A program made the translations under genes and the position numbers. The notes under the pieces were generated by a model. The model did no database searches, was not told the DNA's origin, and worked only from the letters and a program-made list of their open reading frames with translations. A stretch of 64,000 nt of DNA from Collinsella sp. (GTDB lineage Bacteria > Actinomycetota > Coriobacteriia > Coriobacteriales > Coriobacteriaceae): NCBI GenBank assembly GCA_018380195.1, contig JAGZUC010000014.1, forward strand, positions 1 to 64,000, written 5' to 3'. Positions 20,396-28,192 of this stretch are shown in pieces. Each line of letters starts with the position of its first letter. Within the stretch, counting starts at the first letter, position 1.

Positions 20396-22411
20396 ATGGT
20401 AAAGATTCGAGAGAAGCAAACCGAGCAGCTCGAGAAGGCTGCCTCCAAGGGGCTCAAGCTCGGTGGCTGGAAGAAGATGACGCTGTCTTCTAAGATTGCC
20501 GCCGTCGTGCTGGTGCTGGTCGCCCTGACTGCGATTCTGGCGCCCCTTCTTGCCCCCTATAGCCCGGTCGAGATCTTTACGGCTCGCCAGGCTCCCGGCA
20601 ACGGATTTATCTTCGGTACCGACGATAAGGGTCGCGATATTCTGTCGCGTATGCTCTACGGTGGTCGTTACTCGCTGATTATCGGCTTTGGCGCCACTGC
20701 CATGGCTCTGGTCTGCGGCTCGGTCGTGGGCGCCCTTGCAGCGGTTTCGCGCAAGGCCGTCTCCGAGACGATCATGCGTATCTTGGACATCATCATGTCC
20801 ATCCCGGGCATCGCCCTCGCGGCCGTCTTCGTCTCCATCCTGGGCAACTCCGTGCCGTCGATCATCTTCGCCATCGGCTTTATGTACACTCCGCAGATTG
20901 CCCGTATCGTACGCGCCAATATCGTGTCCGAGTACGGCGAGGACTATGTCCGCGCGGTCATCGTTTCCGGCGCCAAGGCTCCGTGGATTTTGATTAAGCA
21001 TGTTCTGCGTAACTGCATCGCCCCGATCATGGTCTTCACCGTTACCCTGGTCGCCGACGCCATCATCTTCGAGGCCTCGCTGACCTTCATCGGCGCTGGT
21101 ATCCAGGAGCCCACCGCTACCTGGGGCAACATCCTCGCCGACGCCCGCGGCGGCGTGCTCGCCGGCCGTTGGTGGCAGGCGCTGTTCCCGGGCCTAGCCA
21201 TCATGATCACCTGCCTGGCGCTCAACATCCTCTCCGAGGGCATTACCGACGCCATGGCCGCTGCTCCCTCCGCTGCCCTGGATCCTACCGATTCCTCCAA
21301 GCGTCGCGAGGCCGACCTGCTGGTCTCCGACCCCGTTCGCGCCTACAAGGAGCAGGCCCAGTCCCTCTCCGCTCGCCTTGGCGCCCTGCGCGATGTCGAG
21401 CTCAAGCGTGACGATCGCCACGTGCCCGACGAGTCCGTTGAGCCGATTCTCTCGGTCCGTGACTTCTGCATCCAGTTTGAGCATCACGGTGATATCAACG
21501 TCGTCGACCATGTCAACTTTGACGTTCGTCCTGGTCAGACCATGGGCCTGGTGGGCGAGTCCGGTTGCGGTAAGTCCATCACCACGCTGGCCATCATGGG
21601 CCTGACCGACGATGACGAGCATCTTTCCGGCGAGGTTCTCTGGGAGGGTCGCGACCTGCTCAAGATGAGCAAGAAGGAGTGGTTCGGCCTGCGCGGTACC
21701 GATATCGCTATGGTCTATCAGGACGCCCTGTCCTCGCTTAATCCCTCCATGCTCATCTCTGCCCAGATGAAGCAGCTCACCAAGCGCGGCGGAACCCGCA
21801 GCGCCGAGGAGCTCCTGGAGCTCGTCGGCCTCGATCCCAAGCGCACGCTCGAGAGCTATCCGCACGAGCTTTCCGGCGGCCAGCGTCAGCGTGTCCTGAT
21901 CGCTATGGCCCTTACCCGCGACCCCAAGCTGGTCATCTGCGACGAGCCCACGACCGCTCTGGACGTTACCGTCCAGAAGCAGGTCATCAAGCTGCTCAAC
22001 GATCTTCAGGCCAAGCTCGGCTTTGCCATGATCTTTGTTTCGCATGACCTGGCTCTGGTCGCCGAGGTTGCCCATAACATCACGGTTATGTACGCTGGCC
22101 AGGTTATCGAGCAGGCACCCACCAAGGAGCTGCTCACCAACCCGATCCACGAGTACACCCGCGGTCTTCTGGGCTCCGTTCTGTCCATCGAGAGCGGCTC
22201 GGGCCGTCTGCACCAGGTCCCCGGCGCCGTTCCCAGCCCGCGCGATTTCCCCAAGGGCGATCGCTTCGCACCCCGCTCGAGCCATCCGCGTATTGGCCTG
22301 GATACCCGTCCGGTCTTCAAGCGCGTGCCCGGCACCGAGCACTTCTATTCCGAGCTCCCCGACGAGGTGCTCAAGGCAAATGGTTTGACCCCTCACGCGG
22401 AGGTGATGTAG
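20396..22411 (+). CDS. ABC transporter permease-ATPase fusion (DppC-DppD), SatC-like
   Basis: One 671-residue protein combines two subunits that are usually separate. Residues 1-290 are a DppC-type permease (N-terminal helix, FGTDDKGRDILSRMLYGGR and the EAA loop SEYGEDYVRAVIVSGA). A charged linker of about 60 residues leads to a DppD-type ATPase with Walker A GESGCGKS (386-393), signature LSGGQRQRV, Walker [12 protein letters not shown] (about 513) and the C-terminal oligopeptide-family extension. The reading frame is uninterrupted and codon use is uniform, so this is a true fusion. I recall the same architecture in sialic acid transporters (SatC of H. ducreyi, SiaG of Corynebacterium), which supports the substrate call. 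Confidence 0.9.
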   Translation: MVKIREKQTEQLEKAASKGLKLGGWKKMTLSSKIAAVVLVLVALTAILAPLLAPYSPVEIFTARQAPGNGFIFGTDDKGRDILSRMLYGGRYSLIIGFGATAMALVCGSVVGALAAVSRKAVSETIMRILDIIMSIPGIALAAVFVSILGNSVPSIIFAIGFMYTPQIARIVRANIVSEYGEDYVRAVIVSGAKAPWILIKHVLRNCIAPIMVFTVTLVADAIIFEASLTFIGAGIQEPTATWGNILADARGGVLAGRWWQALFPGLAIMITCLALNILSEGITDAMAAAPSAALDPTDSSKRREADLLVSDPVRAYKEQAQSLSARLGALRDVELKRDDRHVPDESVEPILSVRDFCIQFEHHGDINVVDHVNFDVRPGQTMGLVGESGCGKSITTLAIMGLTDDDEHLSGEVLWEGRDLLKMSKKEWFGLRGTDIAMVYQDALSSLNPSMLISAQMKQLTKRGGTRSAEELLELVGLDPKRTLESYPHELSGGQRQRVLIAMALTRDPKLVICDEPTTALDVTVQKQVIKLLNDLQAKLGFAMIFVSHDLALVAEVAHNITVMYAGQVIEQAPTKELLTNPIHEYTRGLLGSVLSIESGSGRLHQVPGAVPSPRDFPKGDRFAPRSSHPRIGLDTRPVFKRVPGTEHFYSELPDEVLKANGLTPHAEVM

Positions 22412-23239
22412 ATGAGCGATACCGCAGTCAACGGCGTCGAGCCGATCATCTTCCTTGATGACGTCCACGTCACCTTTAGGACCCGTACCGGCTCGATTCT
22501 GCACCCCAACCTGGTTCACGCCGTCCAGGGTGTAACGATTAAGCTCATGCCCGGTCAGACGATCGGCATCGTCGGCGAGTCCGGTTGCGGTAAGTCCACC
22601 ACCGCTAACGTCATGTGCGGCCTGCAGGCCCCCACGAGCGGCAAGGTCTACTTTAAGGGCAAGGACGTTACCAAACGTACCGCCGAGGACCGTCGCCACA
22701 TGGGTCGCGTCATCTCGGTCGTGTTCCAGAACCCGGCCACGGCGCTCAACCCCCGCATGGTCGTTCGCGAGCAGCTGCTCGACCCCATGCGCGTCCACAA
22801 CCTGGGTACCGAGGCCGAGCAGGAGAAGCGCGTCAAGGAACTCTTGGAGCTCACCGGTCTGCCCAGCTCCGCTGCCGAGGTTCTTCCCGGCCAGCTTTCG
22901 GGCGGCCAGCGTCAGCGCGTCGCAATTGCCCGTGCCCTGTCGCTGAACCCCGATGCCATCATCGCCGACGAGCCCACCTCGGCTCTGGACGTTTCGGTCC
23001 GCGCGCAGATTCTGAACCTGCTGACCGACCTTAAGAAGGAGCTCGGCCTGGCCATGGTGTTCATCAGCCATGACATCCAGACGGTCCGCTATATCTCTGA
23101 CGACATCATCGTTATGAATGGCGGCAAGATCGTCGAGCAGGGCGAGGCCAAGCAGGTCTTCCAGCACCCCCAGGACCCCTACACCAAGATGCTGCTCGGC
23201 GCTGCGCCGTCGCTGCTGCATCCCAAGCTCGGCGAGTAA
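22412..23239 (+). CDS. ABC transporter ATP-binding protein, DppF/SatD-like
   Basis: Second nucleotide-binding subunit of the transporter (275 residues). Walker A GESGCGKST, signature LSGGQRQRV, Walker B IIADEPTSALD and the H-loop SHD are intact. Its ATG directly follows the stop of the fusion gene, implying coupled translation and equal stoichiometry. It lacks the long Cys-containing C-terminal extension of many OppF proteins. With the upstream genes it makes a complete importer: binding protein, two permease domains and two ATPase domains. Confidence 0.92.
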   Translation: MSDTAVNGVEPIIFLDDVHVTFRTRTGSILHPNLVHAVQGVTIKLMPGQTIGIVGESGCGKSTTANVMCGLQAPTSGKVYFKGKDVTKRTAEDRRHMGRVISVVFQNPATALNPRMVVREQLLDPMRVHNLGTEAEQEKRVKELLELTGLPSSAAEVLPGQLSGGQRQRVAIARALSLNPDAIIADEPTSALDVSVRAQILNLLTDLKKELGLAMVFISHDIQTVRYISDDIIVMNGGKIVEQGEAKQVFQHPQDPYTKMLLGAAPSLLHPKLGE

Positions 23240-23255
23240 CCTCGCTTTCCCTCCC

Positions 23256-23283
23256 GTGCGCCCGGTTCCCTTGCCGGGCGCAC
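23256..23283 (+). terminator. Hairpin between transporter and esterase genes
   Basis: Perfect 10-bp stem GTGCGCCCGG / CCGGGCGCAC with an 8-nt loop and no T-tract. More likely a mRNA-stability or processing element than a full terminator. Confidence 0.45.
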
Positions 23284-23319
23284 CTCCGTTGCGATTTCGA
23301 AAGGTTGGGTTCACGAGCC

Positions 23320-24297
23320 ATGCCAAGTGCTCAGGAGCTACAACATCAATTTGGTGAATATCGAGGCGCCATGCCCCGTCCATCAGATTTCGATCTCTTT
23401 TGGAAGGATCGCATGGCCGAGGCCGACGCCGTCGAGCTCGACTATGCGATTGAGGCGGCTTCGGTTGCGGATTCCGCGACCTGTCGGTTTTTCGACCTCT
23501 GGTATACCGGCATGTGTGGTGCACGCCTGCATGCCAAGTATCTCAAGCCGGTTTCGGACGAGCCCGTGCCGCTGGTGCTACAGTTCCACGGCTATCCGGG
23601 TGCAAGCCGCAGCTGGTTTGAGCAGGCGTCGTTTGCGGGCATGGGCATGGCACTCATCGCTCTCGATTGTCCTGGCCAGGGTGGCCCCTCCGAGGATATT
23701 GGTGGATTTGAAGGCACGACGGTTGCTGGGCATATCGTCGCCGGTATCGACGGCGACCCGGCCAACCTCTACTATGTCCGCTTGCACCAAGATATTCGCA
23801 TCCTGTGCCGCATCGTTCGCGAGCTCGTGGGCATCGATCTTTCCCGCGTATTTGTGAACGGCGCGTCGCAGGGCGGCGGTCTGGGCATTGCTACCTGTGC
23901 GCTTAACAGCGAGCTTATCAATCGCGCCGCCATCCTCTATCCCTTCCTGTCAGATTTCCGCCTGGTCTGGGATTTGGATGCCGACGACATTGCCTACGAG
24001 GGCCTGCGCTATTGGTCTCGCTGGTTTGACGAGGACTCGACTCGTATTGACGAAGCCTATGCCAAGCTGGCGTACTTCGATTCCAAGAACTTTGCCCCTA
24101 TGGTCAAATGCCCCGTGCTGTTTGGCACCGGCACAGCCGATATCGTCTGTCCGCCAGCGACGCAGTTTGCGGTCTATAACAACCTGACCTGCGAAAAGCG
24201 TCATGAGTTCTTTGAAGGCTTTGGCCACGAGGAGATTCAGGATTTTGACGATCTGATCATTCCGTTTTTCTGCAAGGGAGGGGAGGCTCATGTCTAA
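23320..24297 (+). CDS. CE7-family acetyl esterase (acetyl xylan esterase/cephalosporin C deacetylase type)
   Basis: Alpha/beta hydrolase of the AXE1/CE7 family (325 residues), cytoplasmic since no signal peptide is present. Visible features are the N-terminal Pro-Asp-Phe segment (RPSDFDLFWKDRM), the oxyanion region QFHGYPGAS, RGQ-like DCPGQGGPSED, the nucleophile S183 in NGASQGGG, the acid Asp in GTADIVCPP and the His in GHEEIQ. CE7 enzymes remove acetyl groups from small sugars. In this operon, O-acetylated sialic acids are the likely substrate (inference). The ATG at 23320 has AAAGG rather far upstream (15 bases); no better start exists. Confidence 0.85.
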   Translation: MPSAQELQHQFGEYRGAMPRPSDFDLFWKDRMAEADAVELDYAIEAASVADSATCRFFDLWYTGMCGARLHAKYLKPVSDEPVPLVLQFHGYPGASRSWFEQASFAGMGMALIALDCPGQGGPSEDIGGFEGTTVAGHIVAGIDGDPANLYYVRLHQDIRILCRIVRELVGIDLSRVFVNGASQGGGLGIATCALNSELINRAAILYPFLSDFRLVWDLDADDIAYEGLRYWSRWFDEDSTRIDEAYAKLAYFDSKNFAPMVKCPVLFGTGTADIVCPPATQFAVYNNLTCEKRHEFFEGFGHEEIQDFDDLIIPFFCKGGEAHV

Positions 24298-25141
24298 GTG
24301 CGAGAGCAATGTTGACGAGCTGATTGTCCCCGGACTCGTGGGAATTCCTGGAACGGTTTCGTCAAGGCTCGCAGAATATCGGGACTGGCGCGGTGATGTC
24401 CAAGCAGATGTTTCTGATTTAGAGACATGCGCTTCGAATCTTGAGATTCAAGGCCTGGCCATAACGGCGATTGACTTTGTTAACCCCTGCGCCCGTTACT
24501 CGGAGGTCTCCTTTGAGCTCGGTGACGATGCGATTCACGCTCGTTTGATCGAGCCTGTCGGTCGTGCCCGAGTATCTGAGCGCGTGCCGCTGTGCCTGAT
24601 GTTCCACGACATCGATCGGCCTTTGCGCGGCTGGCATCACATGACGAGATTTGCCGCCATGGGGTATGCCGTTCTCGCGCTGGATGACGATGTTGCTGGT
24701 GCGGACGACCTGCAGCGGGGGATTTCTTCGCCCGCATTTGTCAGGCGCGTCCGTTGGGGCTGTGCGTTGGCGAAGGTCGCGCGCAATCTTGATGGCATGG
24801 ACCCCGACCGCATCTTTGCATGGGGCGAGGGTCTTGGCGGCGGAGTCGCGCTGGCGGTTTCTGCTCTGGACGAGCGGGGCCTCGCCTGCACGGCGGTTGC
24901 CAATCCGCTTCCTGGCGGCCTTGAGGCGCTGTCGTCTCGGGTGCGCGGATCGGTGCTCATGGGCACATCGCTTATGGATACCGTGAGCGATCCCAAGGAT
25001 CAGTTTGCCGTATTCAACGGTCTTGAGTGTGACCGGAGGCATATCATCTATGCAAAATACGCTCACGAGCGCATCAATGCGTTCGAAAACGAAGTCGTCG
25101 ACTTTTTTAACCAAACGTTCTACTCGTGTTCTTTGGCCTAG
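24290..25141 (+). CDS. Inactive CE7-like paralogue (pseudo-esterase)
   Basis: A 283-residue protein clearly related to the preceding CE7 esterase: RIFAWGEGLGGG aligns with RVFVNGASQGGG, SDPKDQFAVFNGLECDRRH with PPATQFAVYNNLTCEKRH, and AHERINAF with GHEEIQDF. The aligned nucleophile is Gly181 instead of Ser, and the oxyanion motif HGYPG has become HDIDR, so hydrolysis by the CE7 mechanism should be impossible, although the Asp and His positions persist. It overlaps the active gene by 8 bp and has its own strong site (GGGAGGGGAGG). CE7 enzymes form hexamers, so it could be a structural or regulatory partner; a different activity is also possible. Confidence 0.8.
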   Translation: MSKCESNVDELIVPGLVGIPGTVSSRLAEYRDWRGDVQADVSDLETCASNLEIQGLAITAIDFVNPCARYSEVSFELGDDAIHARLIEPVGRARVSERVPLCLMFHDIDRPLRGWHHMTRFAAMGYAVLALDDDVAGADDLQRGISSPAFVRRVRWGCALAKVARNLDGMDPDRIFAWGEGLGGGVALAVSALDERGLACTAVANPLPGGLEALSSRVRGSVLMGTSLMDTVSDPKDQFAVFNGLECDRRHIIYAKYAHERINAFENEVVDFFNQTFYSCSLA

Positions 25142-25209
25142 ACGGCCTGGACACTGCCAACAAGAGTGGGTGGCATAGGGCTGCCCGCCAGACAACTAAG
25201 GAGATTCTT

Positions 25210-26130
25210 GTGGCAACTCAGAAATTCACCGGCGTTATCCCTCCCGTCGTTGTTCCCGATACCGAAGATCACCAGCTCGACGTTGCCTCCTTTGAGCGCA
25301 GCATCAACCGCATGATCGATGCCGGCGTCGATGGCCTGTTCTTCTTGGGATCCTCGGGCGAGGTCGTCTTTTCCACCGACGAGCGCCGTCGCCAGATTAT
25401 CGCCGAGGCCGTTCGTATCGTCGACCACCGTGTGCCTGTTCTGGTCGGCATCATCGATACCGAGACCGAGCGCATGATCGAGCACGGCAAGGTCGCCCAG
25501 GAGCTGGGCGCCGATGCCCTCGTCGCCACCTGCCCGTTCTATGCCCTGCAGGGCATGACCGAGGTCGAGGAGCACTTCCGCATCCTGCACGAGGAGCTCG
25601 ACCTGCCCATCTTTGCCTATGACATTCCCGTCTGCGTTCACACCAAGCTCCCCTGGAAGCTCCTTGCCAAGCTCGGCGCCGAGGGCGTTCTGGCCGGCGT
25701 CAAGGATTCCTCGGGTGATGACATCTCGTTCCGCTACCTCGTTCAGGAGAACGAGAAGAACGGCCATCCGATGAGCATTCTCACCGGCCACGAGGTTGTT
25801 GTCGACGGCGCCTACCTCGGTGGCGCCGACGGTTCCGTCCCGGGTCTCGCCAACGTTGAGCCCGAGGGCTACGTGCGTCAGTGGAAGGCCGCTCAGGCTG
25901 GTGACTGGGCTACCGTCAAGGCCGAGCAGGATCGCCTCAATGAGATTTCGCACATCTGGGATGTCACCTCGGGCGTCCAGGGCTATGCCGGTGGCGTCGG
26001 CGCCTTCAAGACCGCTATGAACCTCATGGGTATCTTCGACAGCCCGACCATGCCGCGCCCGGTGAAGGCCATGACCGGCGAGAACGTCGAGGCGATTAAG
26101 AAGGTCCTCCAGGACAACGGTCTCCTGTAA
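25210..26130 (+). CDS. nanA: N-acetylneuraminate lyase (DapA/NAL superfamily)
   Basis: Class I aldolase predicted to split N-acetylneuraminate into N-acetylmannosamine and pyruvate. The Schiff-base Lys is K165 (AGVKDSSGD), the catalytic Tyr is Y137 (FAYDIP), and the pyruvate-binding motif is GSSGE near residue 48, the same positions as in E. coli NanA. The GVKDSSGD form also occurs in related dihydrodipicolinate-synthase-like and KDG aldolases, so the family call is firm and the substrate rests on the neighbours nanK and nanE. The start is GTG at 25210, with AAGGAG 6 bases upstream. Confidence 0.83.
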   Translation: MATQKFTGVIPPVVVPDTEDHQLDVASFERSINRMIDAGVDGLFFLGSSGEVVFSTDERRRQIIAEAVRIVDHRVPVLVGIIDTETERMIEHGKVAQELGADALVATCPFYALQGMTEVEEHFRILHEELDLPIFAYDIPVCVHTKLPWKLLAKLGAEGVLAGVKDSSGDDISFRYLVQENEKNGHPMSILTGHEVVVDGAYLGGADGSVPGLANVEPEGYVRQWKAAQAGDWATVKAEQDRLNEISHIWDVTSGVQGYAGGVGAFKTAMNLMGIFDSPTMPRPVKAMTGENVEAIKKVLQDNGLL

Positions 26131-26132
26131 AG

Positions 26133-26228
26133 CTTCCCTGGGCACCCGATCTTGGGGCTCAAGCGGTCGAGCGTGACCCATTAGGTCAACGCCCGACCGC
26201 TTTCACCCCAACCTCGGGCACCCGGGAA
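26133..26228 (+). repeat. Long imperfect palindrome between nanA and nanK
   Basis: About 96 bases fold into one long interrupted hairpin: CTTCCC/GGGAAA and CACCCGA/TCGGGcACC at the base, TTGGGG/CCCCAA in the middle, AAGCGGTCG/CGACCGCTT and GACC/GGTC towards a short loop at about 26180. No T-tract follows. It lies wholly in the gap between the two genes and may slow polymerase or protect the upstream mRNA. Confidence 0.7.
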
Positions 26229-26301
26229 ACCTTTACCAAGCTGCGGCGATAACGCAGCCTTCATTTCCTGTAGTTGTTATTTATCTCCTAAGGAGAGCGA
26301 C

Positions 26302-27267
26302 ATGGAGAACAAGTACGTCTGCTCTGTCGATATCGGCGGAACTAAGATCGCGACTGCCATCATGGAGTACCCGGCTGACGGCAGTGTGCCTCATCCCGTT
26401 TTTGAGGCCGAGGTTCCCACTGAGGCCCAAGAGGGCGGCGAGGCCGTCTTCCAGCGTATCGAGGCGTCCATCAAGGCTGCTCTCGAGGCGAATCCCGATG
26501 TCGAGGTCCTTGGCGTCGGCATCGGTGCCGCCGGCGTCGTCGATCCCAAGACGGGCGCCATCGCGTATGCCAACGAGATCATGCCCGGCTGGTCCGGCGT
26601 TCAGTTGGGGCCGCGCCTGCGCGAGGACCTCGGTCTTCCCGTTGCCGTCGTAGGCGACGTGCAGGCTCATGCTCTGGGTGAGGCCCACTGGGGCGTCGGC
26701 AAGGGCAAGTTCTCCGTCTTGTGTCTTGGCATCGGTACGGGCATCGGCGGCGCATATGTCGAGAACGGCCGCGTGATGCAGGGCTTCCATGGTGCTGCCG
26801 GTCATATGGGCCACATCGAGTGCTCGGCTGCCGCCGGCATTCCCTGCGCCTGCGGGCGTTCCGGCCATCTGGAGTCGGTTGCTTCGGGCACTTCCATTGG
26901 TCGAATGTACGATGAACGTTTTGGCCGCGTCGACCCCAGCCGTCCTTCGGTCGGTCGCGATGTGAACGACCTGTGCCGTGCGGGCGACGCAAAGGCGACC
27001 GAGGTCATCCACGACGCCGGCTTTGCGCTGGGGGCCAGCTTGGGCTCGCTCGCTAACATCCTGGACCCTGAGGTCATCGTGCTTTCGGGCGGCGTGATTC
27101 ACCAAGGTCCCGATTGGCGTTCACAGACGTGGAAGGATTCGGTGCACGAGGGCTATGCCAGCCAGGCGCTCGATCCGCTTCAGGACACGCCGATCCTCAT
27201 CGGTTCTCTGGAGGGCGACGCGCCGCTCATCGGTGCCGCCGAACACCTTCTTGCATCGTTGAAGTAA
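26302..27267 (+). CDS. nanK: ROK-family sugar kinase, probable N-acetylmannosamine kinase
   Basis: ROK kinase of 321 residues: ATP-binding DIGGTKIATAI at the N-terminus, GVGIGAAGVVD, the catalytic GDVQAHALGE segment and GIGTGIGGAYV. The usual zinc motif CxCGxxGCxE appears as CACGRSGHLE, with His in place of the third Cys, and the EIGH site reads GHMGH. ROK proteins also include glucokinases, but the place between nanA and nanE makes ManNAc 6-phosphorylation the likely role. There is no DNA-binding domain. A TCCTAAGGAG site precedes the start. Long hairpins lie on both sides of the gene. Confidence 0.78.
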   Translation: MENKYVCSVDIGGTKIATAIMEYPADGSVPHPVFEAEVPTEAQEGGEAVFQRIEASIKAALEANPDVEVLGVGIGAAGVVDPKTGAIAYANEIMPGWSGVQLGPRLREDLGLPVAVVGDVQAHALGEAHWGVGKGKFSVLCLGIGTGIGGAYVENGRVMQGFHGAAGHMGHIECSAAAGIPCACGRSGHLESVASGTSIGRMYDERFGRVDPSRPSVGRDVNDLCRAGDAKATEVIHDAGFALGASLGSLANILDPEVIVLSGGVIHQGPDWRSQTWKDSVHEGYASQALDPLQDTPILIGSLEGDAPLIGAAEHLLASLK

Positions 27268-27284
27268 ACATAACTACCAAGTGC

Positions 27285-27382
27285 GCCTTCTGAGGTGCCG
27301 CAGATTGACGTGAAAGAGGAGCGAAGCGTACTTCGGTACGCGAGCGACGGTTTGAACGTCAAGGTGCGGTGTCTCAGAAGGC
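27285..27382 (+). repeat. Long palindrome between nanK and nanE
   Basis: Outer 10-bp perfect arms GCCTTCTGAG / CTCAGAAGGC, inner TGCCGCA / TGCGGT(G) and TGACGT / ACGTCA, and an apical hairpin GCGTAC-TTCG-GTACGC. The total of 98 bases ends in TGTTTTGAG, so it may act as a partial terminator before nanE. It lacks the core of the palindrome family at 41-51 kb. Confidence 0.75.
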
Positions 27383-27407
27383 TGTTTTGAGAAAGGTTGA
27401 GTCGAAC

Positions 27408-28094
27408 ATGACCGTTGATCCTTTGATCCAGTCCCTGAAGGGCAAGCTCGTCGTGAGTGTTCAGGCGTATATGGGCGAGCCGCTTCGTACGCCCGAGACC
27501 ATGGCTCAAATGTCTCGCGCCTGCGAGCTTGGCGGCGCCGCCGCCATTCGCTGCCAGGGTCTTGCCGACATCGCCGCCATTAAGGGCCGCTGTGAGGTCC
27601 CCGTCATTGGCTTGTGGAAGGATGGACACGAGGGCGTTTACATCACACCGACGCTGCGCCACGCTCGCGCCTGCGTTGCTGCGGGTGCCGATATCGTGGC
27701 GATCGACGCCACTGATCGCCCACGTCCCGATGGCAAGACCGTCGAGGACACCTTCCGTCCGCTGCACGAGGAGGGTGTGCTCCTGATGGCCGACTGCGCC
27801 ACCATCGAGGACATTCGCCGTGCGGTTGATATGGGCTTTGACCTGGTATCCACTACGCTTTCTCATGGTGTCGCCGCCATCGACTGCACCATGGCCGATG
27901 GCCCCGATCTGCCGCTCCTGCGTCAGGCGACCGAGGAATTCCCCGGTCTTCCCATCATCTGCGAGGGCCGCGTGCACACGCCCGAGGAGGCCCGCGCCGC
28001 GATTGATGCGGGCGCCTGGGCAGTTGTCGTAGGCACTGCCATTACGCACCCCACGAGTATTACAAGTTGGTTCAAGGCTGCGCTTGAGGCGTAA
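27408..28094 (+). CDS. nanE: N-acetylmannosamine-6-phosphate 2-epimerase
   Basis: TIM-barrel epimerase converting ManNAc-6-P to GlcNAc-6-P, the third step of sialic acid breakdown. The 228-residue protein has family motifs VSVQAYMGEPLR at the first strand, GGAAAIRCQG, VIGLWKDGHEG with the conserved Lys, ADIVAIDATDRPRP and a C-terminal phosphate-binding GAWAVVVGTAITHP. The ATG at 27408 has AAAGG 11 bases upstream; the right arm of the long palindrome ends about 25 bases before it. GlcNAc-6-P deacetylase and deaminase genes are not in this window. Confidence 0.9.
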   Translation: MTVDPLIQSLKGKLVVSVQAYMGEPLRTPETMAQMSRACELGGAAAIRCQGLADIAAIKGRCEVPVIGLWKDGHEGVYITPTLRHARACVAAGADIVAIDATDRPRPDGKTVEDTFRPLHEEGVLLMADCATIEDIRRAVDMGFDLVSTTLSHGVAAIDCTMADGPDLPLLRQATEEFPGLPIICEGRVHTPEEARAAIDAGAWAVVVGTAITHPTSITSWFKAALEA

Positions 28095-28145
28095 GACAGG
28101 CCTCGTATCCGCTTGGGGCGGTATACTCAATAAAGGCAATTGATC

Positions 28146-28181
28146 GCGCGGGATCCGCTGGCCGGGTCCCGCGCTTGTTTT
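28146..28181 (+). terminator. Terminator between nanE and rapZ
   Basis: Eight-bp stem GCGCGGGA / TCCCGCGC with a 13-nt loop, then TTGTTTT. It separates the sialic acid locus from rapZ; TATACT at 28122 could be a -10 but I see no matching -35. Confidence 0.72.
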
Positions 28182-28192
28182 AGGAGGCACAC

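Noticed and set aside
20396..22411. Permease-ATPase fusion as a sequencing or assembly error
   Set aside because: A well-formed linker in frame joins the two domains and the neighbouring subunits are complete; a lost stop would be expected to leave a vestigial ribosome binding site and start, which I do not see.
21194..23524. Long minus-strand frame across the transporter ATPase genes
   Set aside because: Shadow of two strongly biased coding regions containing all ABC motifs on the plus strand.
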